From Candidatus Kirkpatrickella diaphorinae (GTDB taxonomy: Bacteria > Pseudomonadota > Alphaproteobacteria > Acetobacterales > Acetobacteraceae), in contig NZ_CP107052.1 in the NCBI RefSeq assembly GCF_025736875.1, positions 1,476,001 through 1,540,000 of the forward strand: 64,000 bases of DNA, read 5' to 3'. Shown piece by piece: positions 30,961 through 39,490 of this stretch. Each line of letters starts with the position of its first letter. Positions within the stretch are counted from its first letter, which is position 1. A model generated the notes under the pieces. The model saw only the letters and a list, made by a program, of their open reading frames with translations. It had not been told where the DNA came from and ran no database searches. A program made the translations under genes and the position numbers.

Positions 30961-31046
30961 CCTCTCATCGCCTGATCGACCATGCGCGAATCATGAGCGC
31001 GACGCCTGACGGTCAGACGGGGATTGCCGAGGAGTCGCCCTAACAA

Positions 31047-31613
31047 TCAATGCGCCTGGATCAGGTCAATCTGAAAACCATCACGGACAGATTGCAAAAT
31101 GTGATCCGCGTCAGGGAGCGCTTGCATAAAAATGTCGGCCGCCTGAGGCCCCTGAAGGGGTTGGCGCGTATCTCCGAGGTAATTCACGAGCACACAATGG
31201 GACTTGCGTTGCCATCTCAGAGCAATGCGACGGGCGAGCATCCTGATTTCGCTCTCACTTAGAAAGTATAACACTTCGGATAACATGATGAGATCCGGCC
31301 TGACATCCGGCCACGCGGCGGGGAGTTCACCTTTGACAAAATGAACATGCCTGAATTCGACATTCCGCCGGGACGCCTCCCGTAAGGCGACGTCTGAGAC
31401 GTCAATCCCGATCAGCTCCTGACATCGGGGCGCCAGTAGGTGGGTCAACTCCCCGATGGAACATCCCGCCTCAATGCCAAGTTGATAAATCGGCCGCGGG
31501 AGGACGGCGAGTGTCGCCTGATATTTGTCTCTCTCATAAGCCGTCGTGCGAAAGCCCCAGGGATCAATATTCGCCGCGTAAATATCGTTAAATTGCTGTG
31601 CTCGGTGACTCAT
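31047..31613 (-). CDS. NodS-like SAM-dependent methyltransferase
   Basis: 188 residues from ATG 31613 (MSHRAQQFNDIYAANIDPWG). The class I methyltransferase motif I is LGIEAGCSIGELTHLLAPRC, with the acidic end of strand two in LIGIDVSD, and DLIMLSEVLYFLSESEI corresponds to motif IV. NodS and its relatives N-methylate a deacetylated glucosamine in Nod factor synthesis; here the substrate is unknown. The 5' end overlaps the PIG-L gene by 26 bases. Last of the four-gene cluster. Confidence 0.8.
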   Translation of the reverse strand: MSHRAQQFNDIYAANIDPWGFRTTAYERDKYQATLAVLPRPIYQLGIEAGCSIGELTHLLAPRCQELIGIDVSDVALREASRRNVEFRHVHFVKGELPAAWPDVRPDLIMLSEVLYFLSESEIRMLARRIALRWQRKSHCVLVNYLGDTRQPLQGPQAADIFMQALPDADHILQSVRDGFQIDLIQAH

Positions 31614-32355
31614 CCCCGGTTTCTCGCAAAAAATATTCCGGACTTTCCAGAAAATGCAATTGCATCTCCCGATCCATGACAAATCCATCAGGATCATCCG
31701 TGATAAGGTGCGTCATTTGAGATCGATGCGCCGCGATGGCGGCCGCTTTCCTCTGACGATATGTCGTTGTGTCGAACCGGACCATCCCACGCCATGATGT
31801 CAGCGCCGTCGTCACGAAGCGCCCCCAGACGGGAAAGGACCATAGATGAAGGTCGGGACGCTGCCTGACCAACATCCGGGCAATATCATTTGCCGCTTTG
31901 TGATCCGGGTGCGGATCTCCCTTCCATGTCGTCCAGATCGTGCCGATATGACGGGATTCGACGATCTCTGCGAGGCGTGCAACGATCTCCTGTCGACCGT
32001 GCGCCGTCTCCGGCACACCCTGATCCGGGTAGCGGAGGAACATCACGCGGGCTTTGCCGGATGACAGGCATGTCACGGCCGCCTTTAACTCTTCCTCACG
32101 CAAGGCGGCTAATTTTCCGGCAGGATATTCTTTCGATTTAGGATGGGAGCCGCCGCCATCTGTCAGCGCGACAACCGTGACATCCTGCCCGGATTCAATC
32201 GCCGCTGCGAGGGCGCCGCCGCATCCCAAACTCTCATCATCAGGGTGCGGCGCCAGAACCATCACCGCTTTGCCCTCAGTCAGCGCGTCATTCTTGGCCC
32301 ATGGCGCCTGAGGGGCAGCCTGCAGTAAAGTGCCTTGCGCAAAAGCCGTCACCAT
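31588..32355 (-). CDS. PIG-L family deacetylase
   Basis: 255-residue zinc-dependent N-deacetylase of the GlcNAc-PI deacetylase (LmbE) family. The metal-binding motif is APHPDDESLGCGG at about residues 34-46, and the second site is GDPHPDHKAANDIARM. It probably removes an acetyl group from a sugar or lipid-linked amine. It overlaps the acyl-CoA dehydrogenase-like gene by 7 bases and the methyltransferase by 26, so the three are surely co-translated. Confidence 0.85.
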   Translation of the reverse strand: MVTAFAQGTLLQAAPQAPWAKNDALTEGKAVMVLAPHPDDESLGCGGALAAAIESGQDVTVVALTDGGGSHPKSKEYPAGKLAALREEELKAAVTCLSSGKARVMFLRYPDQGVPETAHGRQEIVARLAEIVESRHIGTIWTTWKGDPHPDHKAANDIARMLVRQRPDLHLWSFPVWGRFVTTALTSWRGMVRFDTTTYRQRKAAAIAAHRSQMTHLITDDPDGFVMDREMQLHFLESPEYFLRETGDESPSTAI

Positions 32356-33482
32356 GAGGGCGCACCTTCCATTTTCGCCAAGGCACGCCCCGCCCTTTCC
32401 AGCTTCTCATCCGGCACAGCTTGGCGGACATAGAGTGAAAGATCCCGCCGGATACGTTCCAGAGGGCCGGGTCGGAAAGCAGAGGTGCCGAGTGACTTCT
32501 CCGCCAAAGCGAGAACTTCCAGACAGACCTCCTCAGAAAACTGGCGCGCAAGGAGCGCAGCCGTCACGAATTTCTCGATAAGATAAGCATCTGTCACGGA
32601 GTCAGGGGGGAGTTTCGATGCGGTCTCTTTCAAGAGGCTCGCCATGGCGCGGGCCAGGCTTACGGCACGCGCATAACGGCTTAATTGGAAAGAATCATTG
32701 AAGCGCCCGCGAGAGAGAAGCATGTCTCGCCAAAGAAGCAGCAATGCTTCAACCCCGCCAAGATGCACCGCGCAATAACGCCAAACGCCCCCCTCAAAAT
32801 GAGGTTCACGCTCATAGATTCCGGGTTCACCGAGGCAATGCGCATCGCTGATGCACATATCTGAAAAGTCAAACCGGCCGGACATGGTGGCCTTCATACC
32901 GGTCGCGTCCCAATGGGAGGCATCCTGTCTGCGTTTTTCCGTCACCTCAATCAGAGCGAGTTGCGGTGGCGTGTCGGGCGTTTCTGAAGCATGCATCGTG
33001 ACGACCGCCAGACGCACCAGGCCCAAGCCGGAAGCAAAGATTTTTTCACCGGAAAGGCGATATGTCCCGCGCGCCGCCACATAGCGAAGGGGTTTTCGAC
33101 CGTTCGCGCCCCAGACGCCGAGGAGCCCGCCTTCAGAAACAACGCGGGACATTTCCTCAAGAGCCGTCGCCCCGCCATAAAGTGAGACGAGTTTGACAGC
33201 ATTGACATGGCCTTCAAAGAGCCGACCGAGGGAAAGATTGGCCTGGCCGATCCGCCGGAGCACATCGAACAAACTCACCGATGCTTCAGGCGACGTGGCG
33301 AGGCCCTCACCACCATAATTTGCAGGCAGGCAAGCAGCCAGGATGCCGGCTTTCGCCAGCAACGCAACTTCAGTTTCCAGGCCTTGCGGATCTCGCTCCG
33401 CTGCGTCGGCGCGCGCGGCAATTGCGTGCAGCGCCGCCTCAAATCGATCATTCACGCCGGATTGAAGTTGGGCAACGTCCAT
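32349..33482 (-). CDS. Acyl-CoA dehydrogenase-like flavoprotein
   Basis: 377 residues with the all-alpha, beta, alpha plan of the family. The N-terminal domain has LAKAGILAACLPANYGGEGL, and the middle has the FAD and substrate segment LLGVWGANGRKPLRYVAA then YRLSGEKIFASGLGLVRLAV. The C-terminal helical domain is poorer in conserved catalytic residues, and I cannot place the usual catalytic glutamate. It could act on an acyl carrier or on an unusual substrate of the cluster. Start shares one base with the GT2 stop (TAATG). Confidence 0.78.
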   Translation of the reverse strand: MDVAQLQSGVNDRFEAALHAIAARADAAERDPQGLETEVALLAKAGILAACLPANYGGEGLATSPEASVSLFDVLRRIGQANLSLGRLFEGHVNAVKLVSLYGGATALEEMSRVVSEGGLLGVWGANGRKPLRYVAARGTYRLSGEKIFASGLGLVRLAVVTMHASETPDTPPQLALIEVTEKRRQDASHWDATGMKATMSGRFDFSDMCISDAHCLGEPGIYEREPHFEGGVWRYCAVHLGGVEALLLLWRDMLLSRGRFNDSFQLSRYARAVSLARAMASLLKETASKLPPDSVTDAYLIEKFVTAALLARQFSEEVCLEVLALAEKSLGTSAFRPGPLERIRRDLSLYVRQAVPDEKLERAGRALAKMEGAPSW

Positions 33483-34621
33483 TATTGCGCCCGACTCATC
33501 TGCATACGTTTCGAACGCGGCCGGACCATCGCCCTGACATCCTCCCGGATTTTCTTCAATTTGGGGAGTTCGAGATACATTTCCTCCCAGGATAAGCGCC
33601 TTTTGGCAAGGAGCGGGCTGTTATCTTCCACGTAAGACCATAATGCACCAAACGTCCCGAAATCCGGGATATTTGTCGCAACATCAATCCCGGCCTCAGC
33701 ATAGATGGCGTCGAGGTTCTGGGAGGTCGCGTAAGCATGCCGGAATTTGAACCGCCATAATGCGCGTGATAACATTGCGTCGGCCAGCTCCACCGACTCA
33801 TCACAGATATGTTTGCGCCCGGCGACACGTGCGGCAATTGTGTCCGCCATCCCGCCTTTCGCCCGCCCGCCTAAACGGGACGATGTCCAGACTTTAACAT
33901 CGTCAGAATATAAAATTGGCAGATCATGCGTTTCGAAAGCTCTGGCAAGTGCCCTGTCCTCACCGACAGGCACGGCGGGAAGTCCACCGACCGCGCGATA
34001 GGCCCGAGCCGTCACGGCGATGGAAGCGCCACTTGTCTGGCCATGGAAGGGCCAGGCATTGACGGGGTCCGGGTTGATGAGTTGGTTGATCTCTCTTGAG
34101 ATGGTGCGATATTCTTCCTCAATATCGCCGCGTTTGAGGATGAGGTCCGGAAGGCGCTCTGCGGCCTCGGGGTCCAGAAAGATCTGGCCGCACACCATAT
34201 CCGCTCTTCCCGCTTCCATCGGGCTGATGGAATTTTCAACCCAATCGGGGTAGGGGTGAGAGTCAGCATCTGTCGTGAGCAGATAACCCTGTCTGGAAAC
34301 ACATTTACTTGCAACACCGAGCGCCGTCTGCCGCGCCTTGCCCGCGTGGGAGAGCGCAGGGGGAAATTTGACATCAACGATCAGAACAGGCGTTTCGGAA
34401 GAATTGGCCCAATCCTTGGCCAGATTCAATGTGTTATCGTGAGAGTTATTAATTAGAAGGACAATAGCCCCGTGCACTTTGAAGGAACTCATGGAAAATG
34501 AGCAGGCTTTCAGACATCGTTCTATGTAGGTTTCTTCGTTACATGCGGGGATGGCGATTGCATATTCAAATGGTTTGACAGACTTAATAAAAAAGTCGTT
34601 TTTAAATACTGAAAGTCCCAT
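33482..34621 (-). CDS. Family 2 glycosyltransferase
   Basis: 379 residues. The GT-A fold opens with YAIAIPACNEETYIERCLKA, and TTDADSHPYPDWVE contains the DXD-like nucleotide-sugar and metal site. GEDRALARAFE near the middle corresponds to the ED catalytic region. No membrane segments are evident, so it is cytoplasmic. It heads the four-gene cluster with the acyl-CoA dehydrogenase-like, PIG-L and methyltransferase genes. The sugar donor and acceptor are unknown. Confidence 0.82.
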   Translation of the reverse strand: MGLSVFKNDFFIKSVKPFEYAIAIPACNEETYIERCLKACSFSMSSFKVHGAIVLLINNSHDNTLNLAKDWANSSETPVLIVDVKFPPALSHAGKARQTALGVASKCVSRQGYLLTTDADSHPYPDWVENSISPMEAGRADMVCGQIFLDPEAAERLPDLILKRGDIEEEYRTISREINQLINPDPVNAWPFHGQTSGASIAVTARAYRAVGGLPAVPVGEDRALARAFETHDLPILYSDDVKVWTSSRLGGRAKGGMADTIAARVAGRKHICDESVELADAMLSRALWRFKFRHAYATSQNLDAIYAEAGIDVATNIPDFGTFGALWSYVEDNSPLLAKRRLSWEEMYLELPKLKKIREDVRAMVRPRSKRMQMSRAQ

Positions 34622-35162
34622 CGGCCTCTTCCCAACGTGCCTGGCGACGTTGTCGATCCAGACAAAAGAGCGTGCAATCTCGTTGCACGCGCCGAGGACC
34701 CTTACGCTTCAGAATTCATTAAGTTCGCATCGCAAAGTAAATGATGCCCGATGACTGTCGATTCACCTTTCCTGACTCAAATCATTCGTTAAGGAGCGAT
34801 TACGCTGAAGCATAGGATTGGCGCGAACATTGTATCGCGCGTCGGCGCGATTTTGGTTGGGGGTGGGCTGATATCGCGTTTAATAAATGGGGTAACTTTC
34901 CACATAATCGAAAAAATCCGGGAGACATCTTTGCTGGCAGTTTGATGCCATGTCGTCTCTGACAAGATGGATTGATGACGAGAACCGACCCAATTTCGTC
35001 ATTGGATTCTGAGCGGGCGTCGCGCACGGGCTCAAGGTGCTGCATTTATTGTTGCGGATTATCATGCATGTGTATCCAGGTTGAGGATACAACCTGCAGG
35101 TGCGAAAAATAGACGTTTCGGTTGCTTTACTGCTTATAGTTGTAATATTTTGGTAATGACTA

Positions 35163-35173
35163 TGCTATATAAT
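35163..35173 (+). promoter_or_regulatory. Extended -10 promoter of the RHH gene
   Basis: TGCTATATAAT at 35163-35173 contains an extended -10 (TG-C-TATA) and an overlapping TATAAT at 35168-35173, about 120 bases before the start at 35294. The -35 is not clear. Confidence 0.35.
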
Positions 35174-35180
35174 GTGTTTG

Positions 35181-35265
35181 ACCGTTGAAAATTATGTCGC
35201 ACTGAGTTTTGGTCGTGTCATTAAGCGGCGAAACCGTCTCCGAATCGCTTAATTACCGTTGAAAA
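35181..35265 (+). repeat. Two 11-base direct repeats upstream of the RHH gene
   Basis: ACCGTTGAAAA occurs at 35181-35191 and again at 35255-35265, seven turns apart, between the likely promoter and the coding start. They are candidate binding sites for the RHH protein itself. Confidence 0.4.
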
Positions 35266-35293
35266 ATCCATAAAATCGTCGTAATTTCCTGCC

Positions 35294-35563
35294 ATGACGC
35301 ACAAACATCCCTCAACCCAACTGTCCATTCCCTTGGATCTCAGGAAATGGATTAGTAAATCCGCCGATAAAAATCGTCGAACGTTTGAAGACGAGATTAT
35401 CCACCATCTCGCCCTAGCACATGCAGACAGCGAAAAACCCCGCATGCCGATCGATTTTGATGACGTTGACCCGAACGCGTCCTTCGACGAGTTGAAGCGC
35501 TACACACAGCGCCTCGCGAGGGAAGTCGATGAGATTTTGCGACGATGTGAAAAAGGGGATTGA
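35294..35563 (+). CDS. Ribbon-helix-helix (Arc-like) DNA-binding protein
   Basis: 89 residues. The segment TQLSIPLDLRKWISKSADKN followed by RRTFEDEIIHHLALA has the beta strand, helix, turn, helix pattern of Arc/MetJ-type repressors. The C-terminus is acidic, with a helix rich in Arg, Glu and Asp (DELKRYTQRLAREVDEILRR). No toxin gene follows, and a terminator lies directly after, so it is not an obvious antitoxin. Its own upstream region has direct repeats, which suggests autoregulation. Confidence 0.75.
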   Translation: MTHKHPSTQLSIPLDLRKWISKSADKNRRTFEDEIIHHLALAHADSEKPRMPIDFDDVDPNASFDELKRYTQRLAREVDEILRRCEKGD

Positions 35564-35607
35564 GCCAGGCCCGACCAAGATACGATAGATACGGGTGGAT
35601 TAAAGTG

Positions 35608-35637
35608 ACAGGCGGCGCTTATGGCCCCGCCTGTTTT
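35608..35637 (+). terminator. Intrinsic terminator after the RHH gene
   Basis: ACAGGCGG at 35608-35615 pairs with CCGCCTGT at 35627-35634, with TTT after the stem. About 45 bases after the stop codon. Confidence 0.7.
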
Positions 35638-35757
35638 CGTTGCGCTTCTCTCTGACGAGGTAACCTGACATGCCGGCAACAACCTTGTCAGGCTCAAACC
35701 CCACGCCCGGAAGCCTCACGGCGTCCGACGTTGCCTCACAAATTTTCCCGGGAGATA

Positions 35758-35831
35758 TGGAGCGGGCGAAGGGAATCGAACCCTCCTCAGAAGCTTGGAA
35801 GGCTACTGCATTACCACTATGCTACGCCCGC
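35758..35831 (-). tRNA. tRNA-Gly (TCC)
   Basis: Acceptor GCGGGCG pairs with CGCCCGC, discriminator T, CCA encoded. The anticodon loop CTTCCAA gives anticodon TCC. The T arm (GAGGG, TTCGATT, CCCTT) is regular. The anticodon stem GTAGC/GCTTC has one T-T mismatch. Reads on the minus strand, opposite to the neighbouring tRNA-Trp. Confidence 0.93.
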
Positions 35832-36015
35832 GCCGAAAGTCGCTTCCTAAGCCTCCCATACCGCTCCCATCACGTTGATGCAAGGGCTTGTGAGGGCATA
35901 ATCGCGATAAAACCCTCTTGACTTATCCCGCCCGTAAACGCATTACCGCTCCGAGGACTTCCTGTCATCGGGCTGCATTTTACGATGCGGCTCCGGGGAT
36001 GGAATGTGATCCTTT

Positions 36016-36092
36016 AGGGGTGTAGCTCAATTGGCTAGAGCGCCGGTCTCCAAAACCGGAGGTTGCGGGTTCGAGACCCTCCGCCCCTGCCA
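36016..36092 (+). tRNA. tRNA-Trp (CCA)
   Basis: Acceptor AGGGGTG pairs with CGCCCCT, followed by G and an encoded CCA. The anticodon loop CTCCAAA gives CCA. Located directly ahead of secE and nusG, a common bacterial arrangement. Confidence 0.96.
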
Positions 36093-36164
36093 GGCACAGT
36101 TTCTTGCTTGGCGTTTGTGGCGCGATCTGCCATATAGCCATAATCAAAAGTTTCGCAGCAGAGG

Positions 36165-36473
36165 ATGACGGTGTCGGTCTCAACTCCCCAACGCGGCGCG
36201 AAGACGTCGCAGCAAAATAAAAGCAAGCCTGCTGCCGCATCCGGCCGCGAGGGGGGAAAGTCGGCGGCCAAACCGGCTGCGCGCTTCAAGCTGATGCAAT
36301 TTCTTAAGGACGTCCGTGCGGAAGGGGGCAAAATCACCTGGCCCACGCGCCGTGTCACGGTCATCACCTCAATCGCTGTTCTGGCGATGGCCGCGTTGAC
36401 GTCTATATTCTTTTTCGTTGTCGACCAGCTGATTGGTTTGGGCGTGCGCGAAATTTTGGGCTTTGGAGGCTAA
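36165..36473 (+). CDS. secE: SecE, preprotein translocase subunit
   Basis: Inner membrane subunit of SecYEG. 102 residues: a basic, Ser/Ala-rich N-terminal extension of about 40, then the conserved FLKDVRAEGGKITWPTRRV amphipathic segment, and one transmembrane helix (SIAVLAMAALTSIFFFVVDQ). GAGG precedes ATG 36165. nusG follows after 9 bases, presumably in the same transcript with tRNA-Trp upstream. Confidence 0.95.
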   Translation: MTVSVSTPQRGAKTSQQNKSKPAAASGREGGKSAAKPAARFKLMQFLKDVRAEGGKITWPTRRVTVITSIAVLAMAALTSIFFFVVDQLIGLGVREILGFGG

Positions 36474-36482
36474 GTTAAGGCC

Positions 36483-37013
36483 ATGGCTAAGCGCTGGTAT
36501 GTTGTGCACGTTTATTCCGGCTTTGAGAAAAAAGTCGCGTCCCACATCAAGGAACAAGCCGTCCAGAAGGGGCTTGCTGACCAGTTTGAGGAAGTGCTTG
36601 TCCCCTCTGAAGATGTGACGGAAGTGCGTCGCGGCCGTAAGGTTAATGCGGAGCGGAAATTTTTCCCCGGTTATGTGCTCGTCAAAATGGAGCTCTCCGA
36701 CGATGCGTGGCACCTTGTCAAGGACACGCCGAAAGTCACGGGCTTTCTGGGGTCACGCACCAAACCGTCACCCATGACGGATGCCGAGGCCGAGCGCATC
36801 ATCAAACAGGCGCAGGAAGGGCTGGAGCGTCCCCGCTCCGCCATGCGCTTTGAAGTGGGTGAGCAGATCCGCGTCGCTGACGGTCCCTTCACCTCTTTCA
36901 ATGGTGTCATTGAGGAAGTGGATGAGGAGCGCGCGCGTCTCAAAGTCAGCGTCCTCATCTTCGGACGTTCCACACCGGTTGATCTTGAATATAATCAGGT
37001 CGAGAAGCTTTAA
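36483..37013 (+). CDS. nusG: NusG transcription antitermination/termination factor
   Basis: 176 residues binding RNA polymerase. The NGN domain begins [20 protein letters not shown] and includes [20 protein letters not shown]. The KOW motif is in [16 protein letters not shown]. Complete. Unlike most alphaproteobacteria, rplK does not follow; a convergent minus-strand gene ends 54 bases on. A weak hairpin (37033-37054) may stop transcription. Confidence 0.96.
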   Translation: MAKRWYVVHVYSGFEKKVASHIKEQAVQKGLADQFEEVLVPSEDVTEVRRGRKVNAERKFFPGYVLVKMELSDDAWHLVKDTPKVTGFLGSRTKPSPMTDAEAERIIKQAQEGLERPRSAMRFEVGEQIRVADGPFTSFNGVIEEVDEERARLKVSVLIFGRSTPVDLEYNQVEKL

Positions 37014-37066
37014 GACGATATAAAGGATAACCCTCGCTATCCGGCGGGGGTCATCGCGCGCGTCAC

Positions 37067-37723
37067 CTAGTCGGTTTTCGGAACCGGGCAGGTCCGGATC
37101 TGCGCGACTGCCTTATCGGCAATGTGAGATAAAAGCTGGCTCAACGCATAAACGAGTTGCGCTGACCCGTTTGAAGGTAGCTTCATCGTCTCATAAAATG
37201 GCGTTGTCTGAACCGGGCCAGGCCCCTCCTCCGCCGGATGAACAGCCAAACTCCCCTGAATCACCGCCTCACTTTGCTGATTCTGGTTGAACGCCGTCAC
37301 GGTTAATTCGACATAGGCTTGAGGGTGCGTGTCAACAGCGTCATTCTGCGCAAAAACAGTGATCCCCGGCAGACGCTGCGCAATATCCAGCGTCAGGGCC
37401 TGCCCAATCGTCTCGCCCAAGGGCTGCGCCCAGGCATCCCCTTTAGCAAGCCGCAACTTATAATCCCGGCTTTGCCGCACAATCTCATCTCGGTCCAGCA
37501 TGGTCGAGACGACTGGTGTCCGCACTTCAACAACTTTCGGCCAGACACCTGACATGCGGGAGGCAGGCACGGACGTGACCGGCCCCGGCACAGCAACGAT
37601 GGTATAGAGGGTCGGGTCCCGCCCGCAGCCACTGGCGGCGAGTAACGCCGTTATACCCGCAACCCCCATCAGATATTGTCGGGTTCGCCTTCTGAAGAGG
37701 GAGGAGGAGTTGGGTCGCGACAT
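37067..37723 (-). CDS. pqiC: PqiC-like outer membrane lipoprotein
   Basis: ABC-type transport auxiliary lipoprotein family, the lipoprotein partner of the PqiAB intermembrane lipid transporter. 218 residues with signal sequence and lipobox (GITALLAASGC, Cys about 33). The mature part has the PqiC layout with LDRDEIVRQ and AWAQPLGETIGQAL. It follows pqiB by 3 bases. Confidence 0.85.
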   Translation of the reverse strand: MSRPNSSSLFRRRTRQYLMGVAGITALLAASGCGRDPTLYTIVAVPGPVTSVPASRMSGVWPKVVEVRTPVVSTMLDRDEIVRQSRDYKLRLAKGDAWAQPLGETIGQALTLDIAQRLPGITVFAQNDAVDTHPQAYVELTVTAFNQNQQSEAVIQGSLAVHPAEEGPGPVQTTPFYETMKLPSNGSAQLVYALSQLLSHIADKAVAQIRTCPVPKTD

Positions 37724-37726
37724 GGT

Positions 37727-39490
37727 TCAGTGCCTCCCCGTGATCAGGGCCGAAGGATGGTTATTGAGATACGTTGTCAGGAAACGTATGGAACGCGCCG
37801 ATTGCGTCAACTGGATGATCATGCTTTGCAGATCCCGCTTGAAATCAGCGTCGCCACCATAAGTCGCCATAAGCTGTCGCGCATTTTTCAGGGTCAGGTC
37901 AAGCTGACGGCTCATCTCCGGCAATCGCTTCATCAGCGGTTTAACACCTTGATCCATCTGACGGCTCAAGCTGGAGAGATGTCGCAGAGAGTCGCGCAAT
38001 GAAACAAGGGATTGCTTGACTTCCGCACTATTGATGCGCTCATCAGCATGGGTGACGAGGTCGTTTGCATGGTCACCCAACTGCGTCAACGGCATGGCGG
38101 CAATCTTGTCCATAATGGTGGAGACGGACGCCAGGATACCGTCAAACCCGCCCGAGATGCTCGGCACGATGGGTATATCATCCTCATAATCAATCGTCTC
38201 GGGTTTGCCTTTTTTCACGAAAGTCAACGCAATTGCCGACTCACCCGTCAGGAAACTGACCGTCGTCATCGAAGCGCGCATCCCATGCGCGATCAAAGCG
38301 GAGAGCACTTCATTCTTGTTCGTCTCCGCATGTCGGTCACCCGGCAGAAGCCTCTCCAGCTCCAATTGCAACGTCACGCGCACCTGCGCCTTAGCCGTCT
38401 CCGGGTCGACCTTCAGGGCCACATCAAGGACAGTCCCGACATTGATCCCGAACATTGTTACATCGGCACCTTTGGAGAGGCCTTTGACCGAGTTATCGAG
38501 GTAAGTGATAACTTTCAGCTTATGATAGCTGTTGGCGTTTTTCGCGTCCTGCTCACTCCGGTAAAGCTTGAAGACGGAATTCGGGGGTGCGAAATCGCCT
38601 TTCGCATCATGCGCGCCGGGTGGCAGCCCGAAAGCAACACCGCCGGAAAGCAGCGCCTGAAATGAGGTCAGTTGCACTTTCAGCCCGCCCGCACCCAGAC
38701 CGACCTGCACGCCTGAAACATTCCAGAAGCGGGAATCACGATGGAGATAATGGTCGTAGGGGGATCGGATGAAAGCCTGAAGCAGGATCGGCCCTTCCCC
38801 ACCCGGTGGCATGGTATAGCCCAGAATTTCTCCCACCACCTTATCCCGGAAAAACACCGGCGCCCCCTCACCGATGGAGCCTAATGTCGGGGTGAAGAGC
38901 ACAAAGGTCGATCCAGGCTGGTCGGAACGCACACCCGGCGCGCTTTCAAGCCCGACAAAATTTTTCTGCGGGTGGCCCCCGGGTGGGCCTGGGTCGATCG
39001 CGATGTAGGCCCCTGAAAGCAGCGTCTCAAGCCCCGTGACACTCGCCCCGTTGATACGCGGCCGCACAACCCAGAATCGCGTCTTTTCCGTCAGGATATG
39101 TTCGGTGCTCGACTTCATGCGAATATGCACGACGACACGATGCATATCCTCTGAAAGCTCGATTTTCTGTACTGTGCCAAGCGAGACGGCTTTGTTCTTG
39201 ACCTGCGTCTGTCCCGCCGTCAGCCCTTCAGCTGTATCGAATGTCAGGGTGATATCCGGTCCACGATCAGACAGACTGCGGAAAATAAGGTAACCCGCAA
39301 TGAGAACAGCAAGAATGGGAAGGAGCCAGATGATCGAAAAACGTGTTGGCCTGACGCCAGCCTGGCCATGATGCTCACCGGCCTGGCGCTTTGCATGATC
39401 ATCGTGATGACCATCCTCCTCACCATGATGCTCGTCATGTCCTTTAGAGTGATTCGCCCGATGATGGGCGGGTACATTTCGATCGCTCAC
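37727..39490 (-). CDS. pqiB: PqiB-like MCE protein with His-rich cytoplasmic tail
   Basis: 587 residues. A single N-terminal membrane segment (IWLLPILAVLIAGYLIF, about 57-73) anchors a periplasmic part with three MCE domains. The first is visible as ITLTFDTAEGLTAGQTQVKN and the third as LKVITYLDNSVKGLSKGADV. Such proteins form a hydrophobic channel for lipids between membranes. Odd here: the first 50 residues contain eleven His among Asp and Glu (KGHDEHHGEEDGHHDDH), a possible metal-binding tail not part of the family. Start overlaps pqiA by ATGA. Confidence 0.88.
   Translation of the reverse strand: MSDRNVPAHHRANHSKGHDEHHGEEDGHHDDHAKRQAGEHHGQAGVRPTRFSIIWLLPILAVLIAGYLIFRSLSDRGPDITLTFDTAEGLTAGQTQVKNKAVSLGTVQKIELSEDMHRVVVHIRMKSSTEHILTEKTRFWVVRPRINGASVTGLETLLSGAYIAIDPGPPGGHPQKNFVGLESAPGVRSDQPGSTFVLFTPTLGSIGEGAPVFFRDKVVGEILGYTMPPGGEGPILLQAFIRSPYDHYLHRDSRFWNVSGVQVGLGAGGLKVQLTSFQALLSGGVAFGLPPGAHDAKGDFAPPNSVFKLYRSEQDAKNANSYHKLKVITYLDNSVKGLSKGADVTMFGINVGTVLDVALKVDPETAKAQVRVTLQLELERLLPGDRHAETNKNEVLSALIAHGMRASMTTVSFLTGESAIALTFVKKGKPETIDYEDDIPIVPSISGGFDGILASVSTIMDKIAAMPLTQLGDHANDLVTHADERINSAEVKQSLVSLRDSLRHLSSLSRQMDQGVKPLMKRLPEMSRQLDLTLKNARQLMATYGGDADFKRDLQSMIIQLTQSARSIRFLTTYLNNHPSALITGRH

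Larger units (their letters stand above)
34622..35293. other. Gene-poor region with putative operator repeats
   Basis: About 670 bases between the divergent GT2 and ribbon-helix-helix genes. The left half should contain the GT2 cluster promoter, but I see no clear -35/-10 there. A minus-strand frame at 34800-35045 has no family resemblance. The right half carries the promoter and repeats listed separately. Confidence 0.4.

Noticed and set aside
34800-35045. 81-codon minus-strand frame
   Set aside because: No domain pattern, and it lies in a likely regulatory gap.
35294-35563. Antitoxin of a toxin-antitoxin pair
   Set aside because: No toxin-like gene lies on either side, and a terminator follows directly.
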